64,000 nt of DNA from CALMEC01 sp964393105 (GCA_964393105.1 CAYMSM010000004.1:47352-111351); one strand, 5' to 3'; positions 18,260 through 26,047 are shown, numbered from the stretch's first letter. Notes: generated from the letters alone by a model not told the origin. Numbers and translations are program-made.

Positions 18260-18678
18260 TGGAGTTGGCGCCGTCCATCGACAGCCTACTTCTGGCCGAC
18301 TTCGCCGAGGTCGTCAACGGCAAGCTGTACGTGATGGGCGGTGGCTTCACGGCGGTGCAGCTCGCCCAGTTCGGGCAACCGCACCGGTTCTTCGTGGCCG
18401 CGGCGCTGCGGATCCCGTGGACGTACACCAACACCAGCATCGACCTTGGCGGACGGCTCGAGACGCTCGACGCCGAGCCCCTGGACTGCTGGAGCCTCGA
18501 AGGGCAGCTCGAGGCCGGGCGTGCCCCTGGCCAACGGGGTGGTGACACGGTCACGATGTTCGCCGCGCCCGTCGAGGTCATCGTCCCCGAGCCGATGGAC
18601 GTCGTGCTGCGCTTCACGTTCGGCACCGACGAGCGGACGGCGCGGTTCAGGTTGGTCGAGGCGACCCCCGACGCCTAG
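18259..18678 (+). CDS. DUF6941-like protein
   Basis: It has 139 aa. It begins LAPSIDSLLLADFAEVVNGK followed by LYVMGGGFTAV, a pattern (D-x3-LAD-A/F-x4-GKLYVxGGG) I associate with the uncharacterised DUF6941 family, and is predicted all-beta. The ATG overlaps the metY stop by one base (TGATG), so it is the third gene of the CoA-binding-metY operon. Its stop codon is the outer edge of inverted-repeat element C. Function unknown. Confidence 0.75.
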   Translation: MELAPSIDSLLLADFAEVVNGKLYVMGGGFTAVQLAQFGQPHRFFVAAALRIPWTYTNTSIDLGGRLETLDAEPLDCWSLEGQLEAGRAPGQRGGDTVTMFAAPVEVIVPEPMDVVLRFTFGTDERTARFRLVEATPDA

Positions 18679-18842
18679 TGATGCGACATCGAAATAGCGG
18701 TGGTGTCTCCCTGGCTGCGAGCGTCGCGAGGCGGCGTCCTCGGTATCGCGAATATTCCCGATATTCACGACGACCTGCGTTCACCGCCTCGCTCGCTCTC
18801 GCGCAGGGATACAGGCACGCCATTTTGATGTCACACCACTAG
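18675..18842. repeat. inverted-repeat element C (168 bp)
   Basis: The left arm CTAGTGATGCGACATCGAAA pairs imperfectly with the reverse complement of the right end, CTAGTGGTGTGACATCAAAA; similarity extends a further ~25 bp. The centre contains TATCGCGAATATTCCCGATATTC. It lies exactly between two convergent genes, and its ends contain the stop codons of both (TAG 18676-18678 plus, TAG 18839-18841 minus). It could act as a bidirectional terminator, but its AGTG...CACT ends match elements A, B and D. Confidence 0.8.
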
Positions 18843-19615
18843 TGGTCGGCGACAAGGGCGGCCAGCGCCTCGCCCAGCCCTGGGCGCGCAGCGAGGGTTC
18901 CCTCGGGTCTGCCAACGGAAGTGAGGGCGGTGACCGTCCCCCCGGCCTCACACACGATGGCGCTCCCCGCGGCCCAATCCCACGGTGAGAGCCCGGTCTC
19001 GTAGAACCCGTCCACCCGTCCCGCAGCGACCCAGGCGAGGTCGAGCGCAGCCGAGCCGAACCGGCGCACGTCTCGGACGTGTGGCAGAAATCGTTGCAGC
19101 GCCTCTGCCTGTCGCGCACGCTCACCGGCGACGTACGAGAACCCCGTTCCGATCAAGGCCTCGGCCAGATCGGTGCTGGGCGTCAGCGTGAGCTGCGCAT
19201 CGCCGAGCCAGGCCCCGCCGGCGCGCAAGGCGGTGAACGTCTCGCAGCGACACGGATCATGCACAACCGCCGCGAGATGGCCATCGCCGTCCACCGCTGC
19301 GACGCTGACCGACCAGTGCGGGATGCCCCACAGGTAGTTGATCGTCCCGTCGAGCGGGTCGACGACCCAGCGCACGCCGGTCGTGCCCGTCGCGGTGCTG
19401 CCCTCCTCCGCCACCAGCCCGTCGTCCGGGCGCTCGCGCCGGAGCATCCCGGCGAGCAGGGTCTCCGCATCGCGGTCTGCGTCGCTCACGAGGTCCGTCC
19501 GGCTCGACTTGGCCTGAAGGCCGGAGTGGGTCCCACCGAACCGCTCGAGCAGCAGGTCGCCTGCCGCCCGGGCCGCGCGGACTCCGAGATCGAGCAGGGT
19601 GGCCGGGTCGCTCAT
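18839..19615 (-). CDS. inositol-monophosphatase-family phosphatase
   Basis: It has 258 aa. Metal-binding signatures of the FIG/IMPase superfamily are complete: E70-E71 (VAEEGS), VDPLDGTINY (D86, D89) and SPWDWAAGSAIVCEAGG near the C-terminus. It could hydrolyse inositol phosphate, histidinol phosphate, fructose bisphosphate or PAP; the sequence alone does not decide. The ATG overlaps the stop of the upstream VOC gene (ATGA at 19612-19615), so the two are co-transcribed. Confidence 0.92.
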   Translation of the reverse strand: MSDPATLLDLGVRAARAAGDLLLERFGGTHSGLQAKSSRTDLVSDADRDAETLLAGMLRRERPDDGLVAEEGSTATGTTGVRWVVDPLDGTINYLWGIPHWSVSVAAVDGDGHLAAVVHDPCRCETFTALRAGGAWLGDAQLTLTPSTDLAEALIGTGFSYVAGERARQAEALQRFLPHVRDVRRFGSAALDLAWVAAGRVDGFYETGLSPWDWAAGSAIVCEAGGTVTALTSVGRPEGTLAARPGLGEALAALVADH

Positions 19616-19977
19616 GCCGGCGGGTCGGGCGGGGGCACGGCGAACAGCTCGACCAGGTTGCCCGCGGGGTCTCGGACGAACCAGCGTTCCTCACCCCAGA
19701 TGCGATCGGCCTCGCGCGGCCTCGCGCCGAACGCGCGGCAACGATCGAGCGTGGCGTCAAGGTCATCGACCTGTACGGCCAGGTGAGCCGTGGACGAACC
19801 GGCGCCCAGGCCATCGAGCAGGTGCACGTGGTCCCCGTCGCCGAACCGGAACCACGCGCGGCCGGCCAGGTTCGGGATCCGCTCCATCCCGATGACGCCA
19901 CCGTAAAAGGCACAGCAGGTCTCCAGGAGTTCGTCCGGCACCTGCACGGACGCGTGTTGGAGACGGACGGCGCCCAT
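19612..19977 (-). CDS. glyoxalase/VOC superfamily protein
   Basis: It has 121 aa, a single VOC unit with two beta-alpha-beta-beta-beta modules: LQHASVQVPDELLETCCAFY, GRAWFRFGDGDHVHLLDG, AHLAVQVDDLDATLDRCRA and RWFVRDPAGNLVELF. Probable metal ligands are His near the N-terminus, His in AHLAV and the C-terminal Glu (NLVELF). TAGAGT lies 6 nt before the ATG. First gene of a two-gene operon with the IMPase. Substrate unknown. Confidence 0.88.
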   Translation of the reverse strand: MGAVRLQHASVQVPDELLETCCAFYGGVIGMERIPNLAGRAWFRFGDGDHVHLLDGLGAGSSTAHLAVQVDDLDATLDRCRAFGARPREADRIWGEERWFVRDPAGNLVELFAVPPPDPPA

Positions 19978-19983
19978 GGGCGA

Positions 19984-19989
19984 ACTCTA
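19984..19989 (-). promoter_or_regulatory. -10-like TAGAGT for a leaderless start
   Basis: TAGAGT, then 6 nt, then the VOC gene ATG at 19977 on the minus strand. It lies back to back with the ispH signal at 20031. Confidence 0.5.
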
Positions 19990-20030
19990 GTCTCAGGACA
20001 CTGAGGGAGGCCGGGTGGTGCGACTCGGGG

Positions 20031-20036
20031 TACGCT
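20031..20036 (+). promoter_or_regulatory. -10-like TACGCT for ispH
   Basis: TACGCT, then 6 nt, then GTG 20043. This favours the second of two in-frame GTG codons (20037, 20043) as the ispH start. Confidence 0.5.
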
Positions 20037-20042
20037 GTGGGG

Positions 20043-20978
20043 GTGAACAAGCTCACCCTCGTCGCGCCGCGCGGGTACTGCGCAGGCGTGGACCGTGCAA
20101 TCGAAACTGTCGAGCGCGCACTCCAAGAGCACGGCGCCCCGATCTACGTCAGGGGCGAGATCGTCCACAACAAGCACGTCGTCGCGGGGCTGGCGGACCA
20201 GGGCGCGGTGTTCGTGGACCGGCCCGAGCAGGTGCCGGAAGGCGCCAGGATCATCCTCTCGGCCCACGGCAGCTCGCCGGAGGTCTACGAGCGGTGCCGC
20301 CGGCGCGGGTTGCAGGTCATCGATGCGACGTGCCCTCTGGTCAGCAAGGTGCATGCCGAGGTCCGCCGGTACGCGGGTCGCGGCGCCACGGTACTGCTCG
20401 TCGGTCACCCCGAGCACGACGAGGTCATCGGGACCCGCGGCGAGGCTCCTGAGCGGGTCATCGTCGTCGAAGACGTCGCCCAGGCCGAGTCGGTGCAGGT
20501 GCCGGATCCGGACAACGTCGCGCTGACGACGCAGACGACGCTGTCGCTCGACGACACGGCCGCCATCGTCGACGTGCTTCGCCGCCGGTTCCCCGCGCTG
20601 CAGGCCCCTGCGTCCAGCGACATCTGTTACGCCACCCAGAACCGCCAGGACGCGGTCAAGGCGGCGGTCACCGAGGACCAGGCGGACCTGGTGCTCGTGG
20701 TCGGTTCACAGAACTCGTCGAACTCGCAGCGGCTCGTCGATGTGGCACAGGCCGGCGGTGCCGACGCGTATCTGATCGACTCTCAGGCCGACCTGCAGCC
20801 GCAGTGGCTCGATGGGCACCGGCGCGTGGCCTTGACCGCAGGGGCGTCCGCGCCGGAGGAGTTGGTGCAGGGCGTCGCCGACTGGCTGGCCGGTCGCGGC
20901 TGGAAGCGCGGCGGCGAGGAGATCCCCAGCTCCGAAGGCGTCGTATTCGCCCTCCCCTCGGAGCTCCGTATCCCTTAG
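20043..20978 (+). CDS. ispH: 4-hydroxy-3-methylbut-2-enyl diphosphate reductase
   Basis: Last enzyme of the MEP isoprenoid pathway, giving IPP and DMAPP; a cytosolic Fe-S enzyme. It has 311 aa. Cluster cysteines are C13 (RGYCAGVDRA), C97 (DATCPLVSKVH) and C195 (SDICYATQNRQ), close to E. coli C12/C96/C197. Also present are EIVHNKHVV, HGSSPEVYERC, GHPEHDEVIGT and VVGSQNSSNSQRL. GTG 20043 was preferred because of the upstream TACGCT-N6 signal; GTG 20037 adds two residues. Monocistronic; its stop adjoins inverted-repeat element B. Confidence 0.95.
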   Translation: MNKLTLVAPRGYCAGVDRAIETVERALQEHGAPIYVRGEIVHNKHVVAGLADQGAVFVDRPEQVPEGARIILSAHGSSPEVYERCRRRGLQVIDATCPLVSKVHAEVRRYAGRGATVLLVGHPEHDEVIGTRGEAPERVIVVEDVAQAESVQVPDPDNVALTTQTTLSLDDTAAIVDVLRRRFPALQAPASSDICYATQNRQDAVKAAVTEDQADLVLVVGSQNSSNSQRLVDVAQAGGADAYLIDSQADLQPQWLDGHRRVALTAGASAPEELVQGVADWLAGRGWKRGGEEIPSSEGVVFALPSELRIP

Positions 20979-21247
20979 TGCTCTGCCCCAGAAGTTCGGT
21001 GGATATCCGGCGAGCGAAAAGCCGGCTGGATACGGGAATGGGACTCGAAGAGTCCCTATTCCCATACGCCGTGGACGGGCGGCCACGCCCGTTCCCCTGA
21101 CAAGGACGCAGTCTGCGCCCATATCGCTGTATATGGGTGCAGGCGAGGACTCGAGCTCCCGAGGCTGAACATCCTTCGGTAACGCCAGGAAATCCAGTCG
21201 AGCTTTGCAGCCGCCGGATGCCATCGAGACTTTTGGGGCAGAGCACT
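20977..21247. repeat. inverted-repeat element B (271 bp)
   Basis: The outer arms AGTGCTCTGCCCCAGAAGT (20977-20995) and the reverse complement of 21229-21247, AGTGCTCTGCCCCAAAAGT, match at 18 of 19. The core around 21100-21175 (GACAAGGACGCAGTCTGCG, CCATAT...ATATGGG, GCAGGCGAGGAC, GAGCTCCCGAGG) closely matches the reverse complement of element A. It contains further hairpins (GGAATGGGACTC/GAGTCCCTATTCC). It begins inside the ispH stop codon and fills most of the 435-bp gap before the NlpC gene. The rest of that gap (21248-21413) holds only a weak GCAACAG inverted pair. Confidence 0.85.
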
Positions 21248-21413
21248 CGGGTGCAACAGTTCCACCGGTGACATCTGTCCCACCGCATCCACCGGGCTGC
21301 GATGTCGCTGATGACCCTGGATCACGTGACTGAAACAGCTGTTGCGCAGGCGTGGCCGGGCCCGCCTTGACAGTGACGAATGTCCTTGAGCCGCGCTCGC
21401 AGGCAGGTCTACG

Positions 21414-22076
21414 GTGGCCGGTGTCGACGGGGCGCTCGGACGTAACGCGCCCCGGCTCCCGTCATCGACCTGGAGGTCGCTCATCCGAGGCCCGCACCTC
21501 GGCCGCTCACGCGCGGTCAGATACCCGTACGCCCTCGGGGCCGCCGCGCTCTGCGCCGTCGCGACGCCAAGCCTCGAGGCCCGGATGGTCGACGCCCGGT
21601 ACCCGGCGCCGGTGGCCGCCGCCGGTGTGCCGGCGGGACGCGCGGCGCTGGTCGCCTACGCGAAGACGTTGGTGGGAACGCCATATCGCTGGGGTGGGGC
21701 ACGCCCCGGCGGGTTCGACTGCTCGGGTCTCACGAGCTACGTCTACGGCAAGTTCGGCGTCCGGATGGCGCACCACACGGGTGCCCAGTACGCCGCGTAT
21801 CGCAAGGTGCCGCTCGGCCACCTGCGGCCTGGGGACCTCGTGTTCTTCGCCGGCCTCGGGCACACGGGTATCTACGTGGGGAAGGGGCGGTTCATCCACG
21901 CGACCCACAGCGGCGACTACGTGCGGATCTCCAAGCTCTCGGAGGGCTGGTACGCGCGCGGCTACGTCGGGGCCGTACGCCCGCCGTTTCCCCGTTCTGC
22001 CTCGAGCAGGACCGGTCCGTCGACGCGGAGTCCGGTCGGGATGCGCAGGCCCAACTCCTCCGCGTCGAGCGCGTAG
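21414..22076 (+). CDS. exported NlpC/P60 cell-wall endopeptidase
   Basis: Cleaves peptidoglycan stem peptides outside the cytoplasm. The 220-aa frame has an N-terminal region with a hydrophobic export-like segment (YPYALGAAALCAVATPSLEA, ~40-60). The NlpC/P60 domain has catalytic C103 (GGFDCSGLTSYVY), H150 (GLGHTGIYVG) and H162 (RFIHATHSG). The domain ends near YVGAVRP. The last ~35 residues are low-complexity Ser/Arg/Pro and read through 115 bp antisense to the next gene's 3' end. The precise start is unsure; GTG 21414 is the longest choice. Confidence 0.88.
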   Translation: MAGVDGALGRNAPRLPSSTWRSLIRGPHLGRSRAVRYPYALGAAALCAVATPSLEARMVDARYPAPVAAAGVPAGRAALVAYAKTLVGTPYRWGGARPGGFDCSGLTSYVYGKFGVRMAHHTGAQYAAYRKVPLGHLRPGDLVFFAGLGHTGIYVGKGRFIHATHSGDYVRISKLSEGWYARGYVGAVRPPFPRSASSRTGPSTRSPVGMRRPNSSASSA

Positions 22077-23398
22077 CGCGGGTCCACCTCGATGTCGATG
22101 GCGGGATCCCCGTCGGCGTCTCGTGGGACCGCGACGCCCGCCAACTCGAGCCACCGCCCGTACTCGCGGTTGAGATCCCTGCGCGCGGTGGCCGGGGAGT
22201 CCTCTCCCTCGGCGTTCTTGATGGGCGAGAACTCCTCGCCGCGGACGACCTCGACCGACATCACGCAGTCGGCGAGCGGCAGGGCATCGAAGATGAACGA
22301 CTCGAACTTGACGGCATTCGGCGCGTCCGGCGCCACAGCCTGCCCGCGGTCGTCGATGTAGGGCACTCGTTTGAGGGCCTTTCGAAACGGCAGGGTCGCG
22401 CCGTCGTCGGTCACCCGTTCGGCGAGGGTCAGCTCGATCGCATGCTCGGCGATCGATCCTGCCCAGAAACGCAGATCACCGTGTAGGTCCCTGGCTTGGG
22501 CAAGCTCGTCGGGCAGATCGCTGTACTCAACCAGGACCGTCTTGCCCTTGGAGCGGGCGACGATCCCCACACGCTCCGACGGGTCCCGTTTGCGCACCAC
22601 GATGTTGGACATCTCGGAGTATCCGGTCGCGTGATGGCCCAGGAACTCGGGCCGCGCGACACGCGCGAGTGGGTTGTCGACCTGGAACGTGAACATCGTC
22701 GTGACGCCACGATCGCGCATCTCCTCGAGGAGCCCGTGTCGGCGCAGGGCGGGGAAGAGCCCGCCGTGTCCATCCGGTGAAAGCGCGACGCGATCGGGGG
22801 CCTCGAGCAGGATGCGCCCGGTCTTTCGGTCGACGGCGGGCATCGTGCCCTGCACGAAGATCCGGACGGTGTCCTGCGGCAGGTCGAACCAACCATGGCG
22901 TACGAACAGGTCGCGGGTCGCCGTGTCGTTCTGCGGAGAGGTCATGATGTACCAGGGCAGCTCGCAGCCGTAGCGACGGCGCAGCGCTGCGATCTTGGCG
23001 GCGTGGTGGGCGAACAGGGTGCGTCCGGTGATCGGCGAGAACGGGAAGTCGCCCTTGGGCCCGTCGAAGCCCAACCGCGTGCCCTGCCCGCCGGCGACCA
23101 GGACCGCAGCGACGCGGTTTTCGGCCAGAAGGTCCTGCCCCGCGCGCAGCGCATGCCGATCGCGCGCGATGTCGCCGGCCGAGCGGGCGAGGCCGACCAC
23201 GTCCGGAGGCTCGATCGCGGCGTACGGAAGTTGATTGTCGGTCTGAACGAGCTGCCGGATCAACCGCCGCACGAGCATCAGGTCGATGTCGTTGAGCTGG
23301 GCCTCCAACCGGGCGCGTGGGTCGCCGTCGAGGCGCGCCAGCGCTTCGATCAAGTGCTCTTGCCACGTGTCTTTGAGGCGTTCTTCGAGATCGGCCAT
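21962..23398 (-). CDS. UDP-sugar pyrophosphorylase, UAP1/UDPGP type
   Basis: Forms UDP-sugars from UTP and a sugar-1-phosphate (probably GlcNAc-1-P or a hexose-1-P). It has 478 aa, resembling the eukaryotic UDP-N-acetylhexosamine pyrophosphorylase architecture and not bacterial GlmU or GalU. The nucleotide loop is AAVLVAGGQGTRLGFDGPKG (~97). Other motifs are SPDGHGGLFPAL, FTFQVDNPL, GYSEMSNIVVRK, NAVKFESFIFD and GEEFSPIKNAEGEDSP. Its 3' end overlaps the convergent NlpC gene by 115 bp. The upstream alcohol dehydrogenase ends 18 nt before its ATG, so both are probably co-transcribed. Confidence 0.9.
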   Translation of the reverse strand: MADLEERLKDTWQEHLIEALARLDGDPRARLEAQLNDIDLMLVRRLIRQLVQTDNQLPYAAIEPPDVVGLARSAGDIARDRHALRAGQDLLAENRVAAVLVAGGQGTRLGFDGPKGDFPFSPITGRTLFAHHAAKIAALRRRYGCELPWYIMTSPQNDTATRDLFVRHGWFDLPQDTVRIFVQGTMPAVDRKTGRILLEAPDRVALSPDGHGGLFPALRRHGLLEEMRDRGVTTMFTFQVDNPLARVARPEFLGHHATGYSEMSNIVVRKRDPSERVGIVARSKGKTVLVEYSDLPDELAQARDLHGDLRFWAGSIAEHAIELTLAERVTDDGATLPFRKALKRVPYIDDRGQAVAPDAPNAVKFESFIFDALPLADCVMSVEVVRGEEFSPIKNAEGEDSPATARRDLNREYGRWLELAGVAVPRDADGDPAIDIEVDPRYALDAEELGLRIPTGLRVDGPVLLEAERGNGGRTAPT

Positions 23399-23416
23399 GG
23401 GGTGCGGTGGTGGGGA

Positions 23417-24502
23417 TCAGGGGGCGAGCGCGACCTTGACGACGCCCTCGCGTCGCTCGACCATCATCTTGTAGCCCTCGGCGCCCTCTGCCAGCGGCAA
23501 CCGGTGCGTGAGCATGGGGCTCGGATCCATCTTGCCGGCGGCGACGAGTTCGAGCAGGCGCGGAATGTATGCCTTGCCCGGCACGAGCCCGCCGGTGATC
23601 GTGATGTTGCGAAGGAACTGGTCGAACCAGTTGACCGCGGGGGTCTTGCCCATGAAATGGTCCATACCGAGGCACGCGATCGATCCCCCGGCTCGCACGG
23701 CGGCATGTGCGGTCGTCATCGACTCGGCACTCGAGATCGAGTCCACCACGACGTGGGCGCCCTCGCCGTTGGTCAGCTCATGGACCCGGGTCTTGATCTC
23801 GTCGTTGTCGCGCGACGGGATGACCTCGGTCGCCCCGAGCGCCGTCGCCAGCGCCAGCCGGTCGGGGTGGTGACCCGTGCAGACGATGTTGGCGGCGCCC
23901 ATCGCGGCCGCGCCATGCACGGCCGAGAGTCCCACCGCGCCGTCGCCGATGACGACGACGTTGTGCCCTGGCCGCGTACCGGCGCGCGTCAGGCCGTGCC
24001 ACCCTGTGGACATCATGTCCGCCAGCGGCAGCAGCGTCATCTCGTGCTCGGCGCCTGAGAGCGACTCGGGCATGGGGTGCAAGGTGCTGTCGGCCAGGGG
24101 CACTCGCACGAACTCCGATTGGCCCCCCTGCACGTCGCCTCCGTGTCGCCACACCCGCGCGGCCCAGCCAAAGAGCGACCACCGATCGCAGGATGAGGCG
24201 AGGTCTTCCTGACAGTACGTGCATGTCCCGTCCGCCACGCTGCACGACGACAGCACCCGGTCGCCGGGTTGGAACCCCGTCACCTCGGCGCCGACGGCCT
24301 CGACGGTCCCGATGAACTCATGGCCAAGACGTTGCCCGTCGGTGAACCCGAAGGCCGTGCCGGCGTTGTAGATGTGGAGGTCCGACCCGCAGATCCCTGC
24401 GAGCGTGACGCGCACGAGGGCGTCGGTCGGCGCCTCGATCGTCGGCTCCGCAACCTCGCTGACACGGATGTCACCGGTTCCATGAAAGGTCACGCCCTGC
24501 AT
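23417..24502 (-). CDS. zinc-dependent alcohol dehydrogenase (MDR family)
   Basis: It has 361 aa. Catalytic zinc ligands are C38 (GICGSDLH), H61-E62 (GHEF) and the distal site; a structural zinc loop has C87, C94, C97 and C105. The Rossmann segment is VVVIGDGAVGLSAVHGAAAMG. An NAD(P)-dependent oxidation of an alcohol is expected; the long structural loop resembles formaldehyde/aryl-alcohol-type members. A perfect Shine-Dalgarno GGAGGT (24507-24512) precedes the ATG by 4 nt, and TATGCT (24532-24537) may be its -10. It leads an operon with the UDP-sugar pyrophosphorylase. Confidence 0.92.
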   Translation of the reverse strand: MQGVTFHGTGDIRVSEVAEPTIEAPTDALVRVTLAGICGSDLHIYNAGTAFGFTDGQRLGHEFIGTVEAVGAEVTGFQPGDRVLSSCSVADGTCTYCQEDLASSCDRWSLFGWAARVWRHGGDVQGGQSEFVRVPLADSTLHPMPESLSGAEHEMTLLPLADMMSTGWHGLTRAGTRPGHNVVVIGDGAVGLSAVHGAAAMGAANIVCTGHHPDRLALATALGATEVIPSRDNDEIKTRVHELTNGEGAHVVVDSISSAESMTTAHAAVRAGGSIACLGMDHFMGKTPAVNWFDQFLRNITITGGLVPGKAYIPRLLELVAAGKMDPSPMLTHRLPLAEGAEGYKMMVERREGVVKVALAP

Positions 24503-24531
24503 CTACACCTCCGGGTAGACAGCGAGCACTG

Positions 24532-24537
24532 AGCATA
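24532..24537 (-). promoter_or_regulatory. -10-like TATGCT for the alcohol dehydrogenase
   Basis: TATGCT lies about 30 nt upstream of the ATG, leaving a short leader that contains the GGAGGT ribosome-binding site at 24507-24512. Confidence 0.4.
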
Positions 24538-24600
24538 CGCCCGGGATGCGTCGGGGCCGATCGACGACGCCGAGTGGCCCGGCCGCGAATGCCCACGAGC

Positions 24601-24630
24601 TTGCATTCCCGGATATTTCCATGGTATTTT
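24601..24630 (+). promoter_or_regulatory. sigma-A-like promoter TTGCAT-N18-TATTTT (OsmC gene)
   Basis: TTGCAT (24601-24606) and TATTTT (24625-24630) are separated by 18 bp in a conspicuously AT-rich stretch of an otherwise GC-rich sequence, ending about 37 nt before the OsmC start. Confidence 0.5.
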
Positions 24631-24667
24631 CGGAGTTCAAAACGCGCATGAGATGGGAAGGGTTCAC

Positions 24668-25171
24668 GTGACGACACAGATCCAGGACGCCCAGGTCGGG
24701 GTCAACGCGATCATCGAGCGTTTCAGCACGCCCGAGGCCGCGCAGATGACGTTCACCGTGGGCGCCAAGCTCACCGAAGGGCTCAGGATGGACGTCGACA
24801 TCCGCAAGCACCGCATCACGGTGGACGAGCCGAAGGGGCTCGGTGGGACCGACGAGGGACCCAATCCGGTGGAACTGCTGCTGGCGTCGCTCTCGACCTG
24901 CCAGGCGATCACCTACCGCGTGTGGGCGATGAAGCTGGGCATCGCGCTCGATTCGGTCACCGTCGAGGTCGACGGCGATATCGACCTGCGCGGGTTCTTC
25001 GGCGTCGATGACTCGGTCCAGTCCGGATTCTCGGCGGTCCGCCTGCGCGTCAAGCTCGACGGCCCGGAGTCACCTGAGCGCTACCAGGAGCTGGCCCACG
25101 CCGTCGACGGCCACTGCCCGGTCCTCGACTCCACCGGCACGGCCGTGCCGTTCGAGCGCACGCTCGTCTGA
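24668..25171 (+). CDS. OsmC/Ohr-family peroxiredoxin-like protein
   Basis: It has 167 aa. OsmC proteins reduce organic hydroperoxides or handle sulfur groups with two cysteines, here C78 (LLASLSTCQAITYRV) and C150 (GHCPVLDST). The family block GLGGTDEGPNPVELLLASL is intact. GTG 24668 was chosen because GGGAAGGG lies 5-6 nt upstream; ATG 24653 has no ribosome-binding site. Transcribed alone, divergently from the alcohol dehydrogenase. Confidence 0.9.
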   Translation: MTTQIQDAQVGVNAIIERFSTPEAAQMTFTVGAKLTEGLRMDVDIRKHRITVDEPKGLGGTDEGPNPVELLLASLSTCQAITYRVWAMKLGIALDSVTVEVDGDIDLRGFFGVDDSVQSGFSAVRLRVKLDGPESPERYQELAHAVDGHCPVLDSTGTAVPFERTLV

Positions 25172-25276
25172 TCGTACGTTCGGCCCCGTTCGAGTCGGGA
25201 GTCGCCGAATCGCGTCGGCGATGCAGTCGCGCCCGAAGCGCCCCGGGGCACCCGGGCGCGCCCGTGGGGCCGCCGG

Positions 25277-26038
25277 TCAAACCTGAAGTCCGCCCCGTTC
25301 AAATGCGGCTCGGGGCTCCATGACCAAGCCCACCCAGAACGGGCCGAACAGGGCGTACTTGGCGCTGGCGGAGTCGAAGCGCATCTCGTAGACGATCTCC
25401 TTGACCGCGACCGGATCGTCGGCCAGGAGCGTGACTCCCCACTCCCAGTCGTCGAGGCCCGTGGCGCCGGTGATGAGCTGCAGGACTCGCCCAGCGTACG
25501 TGCGGCCGGTCGTCGCGTGGCCGCGCATCAGCAGTTTTCGCTCGTCGAAGGGCAGGTCGAACCAGTTGGCGTCCGGGATGCGGCTCTTGGACATCGGGTA
25601 GAAGCAGATGAATCGCTTGTGCGGCAGGCGCGGATGCAGGCGCGCGTCCTTGTAGTGATCCATCCGTTCGCGCCAGATGGTGAGCGTTCCCTCGACATCG
25701 GGCTCGTCCGCGGCCTCGAGCCGGGTGCGCTCCTCGTCCTCGGTGGTCGTGTACTCGCTGTGTTCGGTGAACGACACGAACGAGGCGAGGCATTCCACCG
25801 GTCCTGCTGTGATCTCCTTGACGACGCGGTCGAGTGCGTCGAGATCAGGTGACAGGAGCATCAGCCCGATGTCGGCCCGACCGCCGAGCACCGAGAAGGC
25901 GATGGCCTGGTTGGGATCGGTCGCGGTGAAGGCCGTAATCGCCTGGATGATCGCGCCCGCGTCCGCACCGCGTTTCGTTCGCAGGAACAGGTGGATGACC
26001 CCCCACCCCTCCGAGGGCCGTAGCTCTCCGTCACTCAT
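25277..26038 (-). CDS. hemQ: coproheme decarboxylase (HemQ), chlorite-dismutase family
   Basis: Last step of the coproporphyrin-dependent heme pathway of Gram-positive bacteria: oxidative decarboxylation of coproheme III to heme b. It has 253 aa. The proximal heme ligand is H174 in RGHATTGRTYAG. Catalytic Y147 and K151 lie in FICFYPMSKSR, as in Listeria HemQ. Chlorite dismutase's distal Arg context is absent. TAGCCT (26048-26053) and GAGG lie just upstream of the ATG. It starts back to back with the 99-aa gene at 26068. Confidence 0.93.
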   Translation of the reverse strand: MSDGELRPSEGWGVIHLFLRTKRGADAGAIIQAITAFTATDPNQAIAFSVLGGRADIGLMLLSPDLDALDRVVKEITAGPVECLASFVSFTEHSEYTTTEDEERTRLEAADEPDVEGTLTIWRERMDHYKDARLHPRLPHKRFICFYPMSKSRIPDANWFDLPFDERKLLMRGHATTGRTYAGRVLQLITGATGLDDWEWGVTLLADDPVAVKEIVYEMRFDSASAKYALFGPFWVGLVMEPRAAFERGGLQV

Positions 26039-26047
26039 CGTCGCCTC

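Noticed and set aside
16227..21247. CRISPR array or integron attC sites
   Set aside because: The repeats are long palindromes at scattered gene borders, not short direct repeats with spacers, and lack attC core sites and an integrase.
21248..21413. possible c-di-AMP-type riboswitch before the NlpC/P60 gene
   Set aside because: This class often precedes cell-wall hydrolases in actinobacteria, but I could not match its conserved segments here; only a weak GCAACAG inverted pair is visible.
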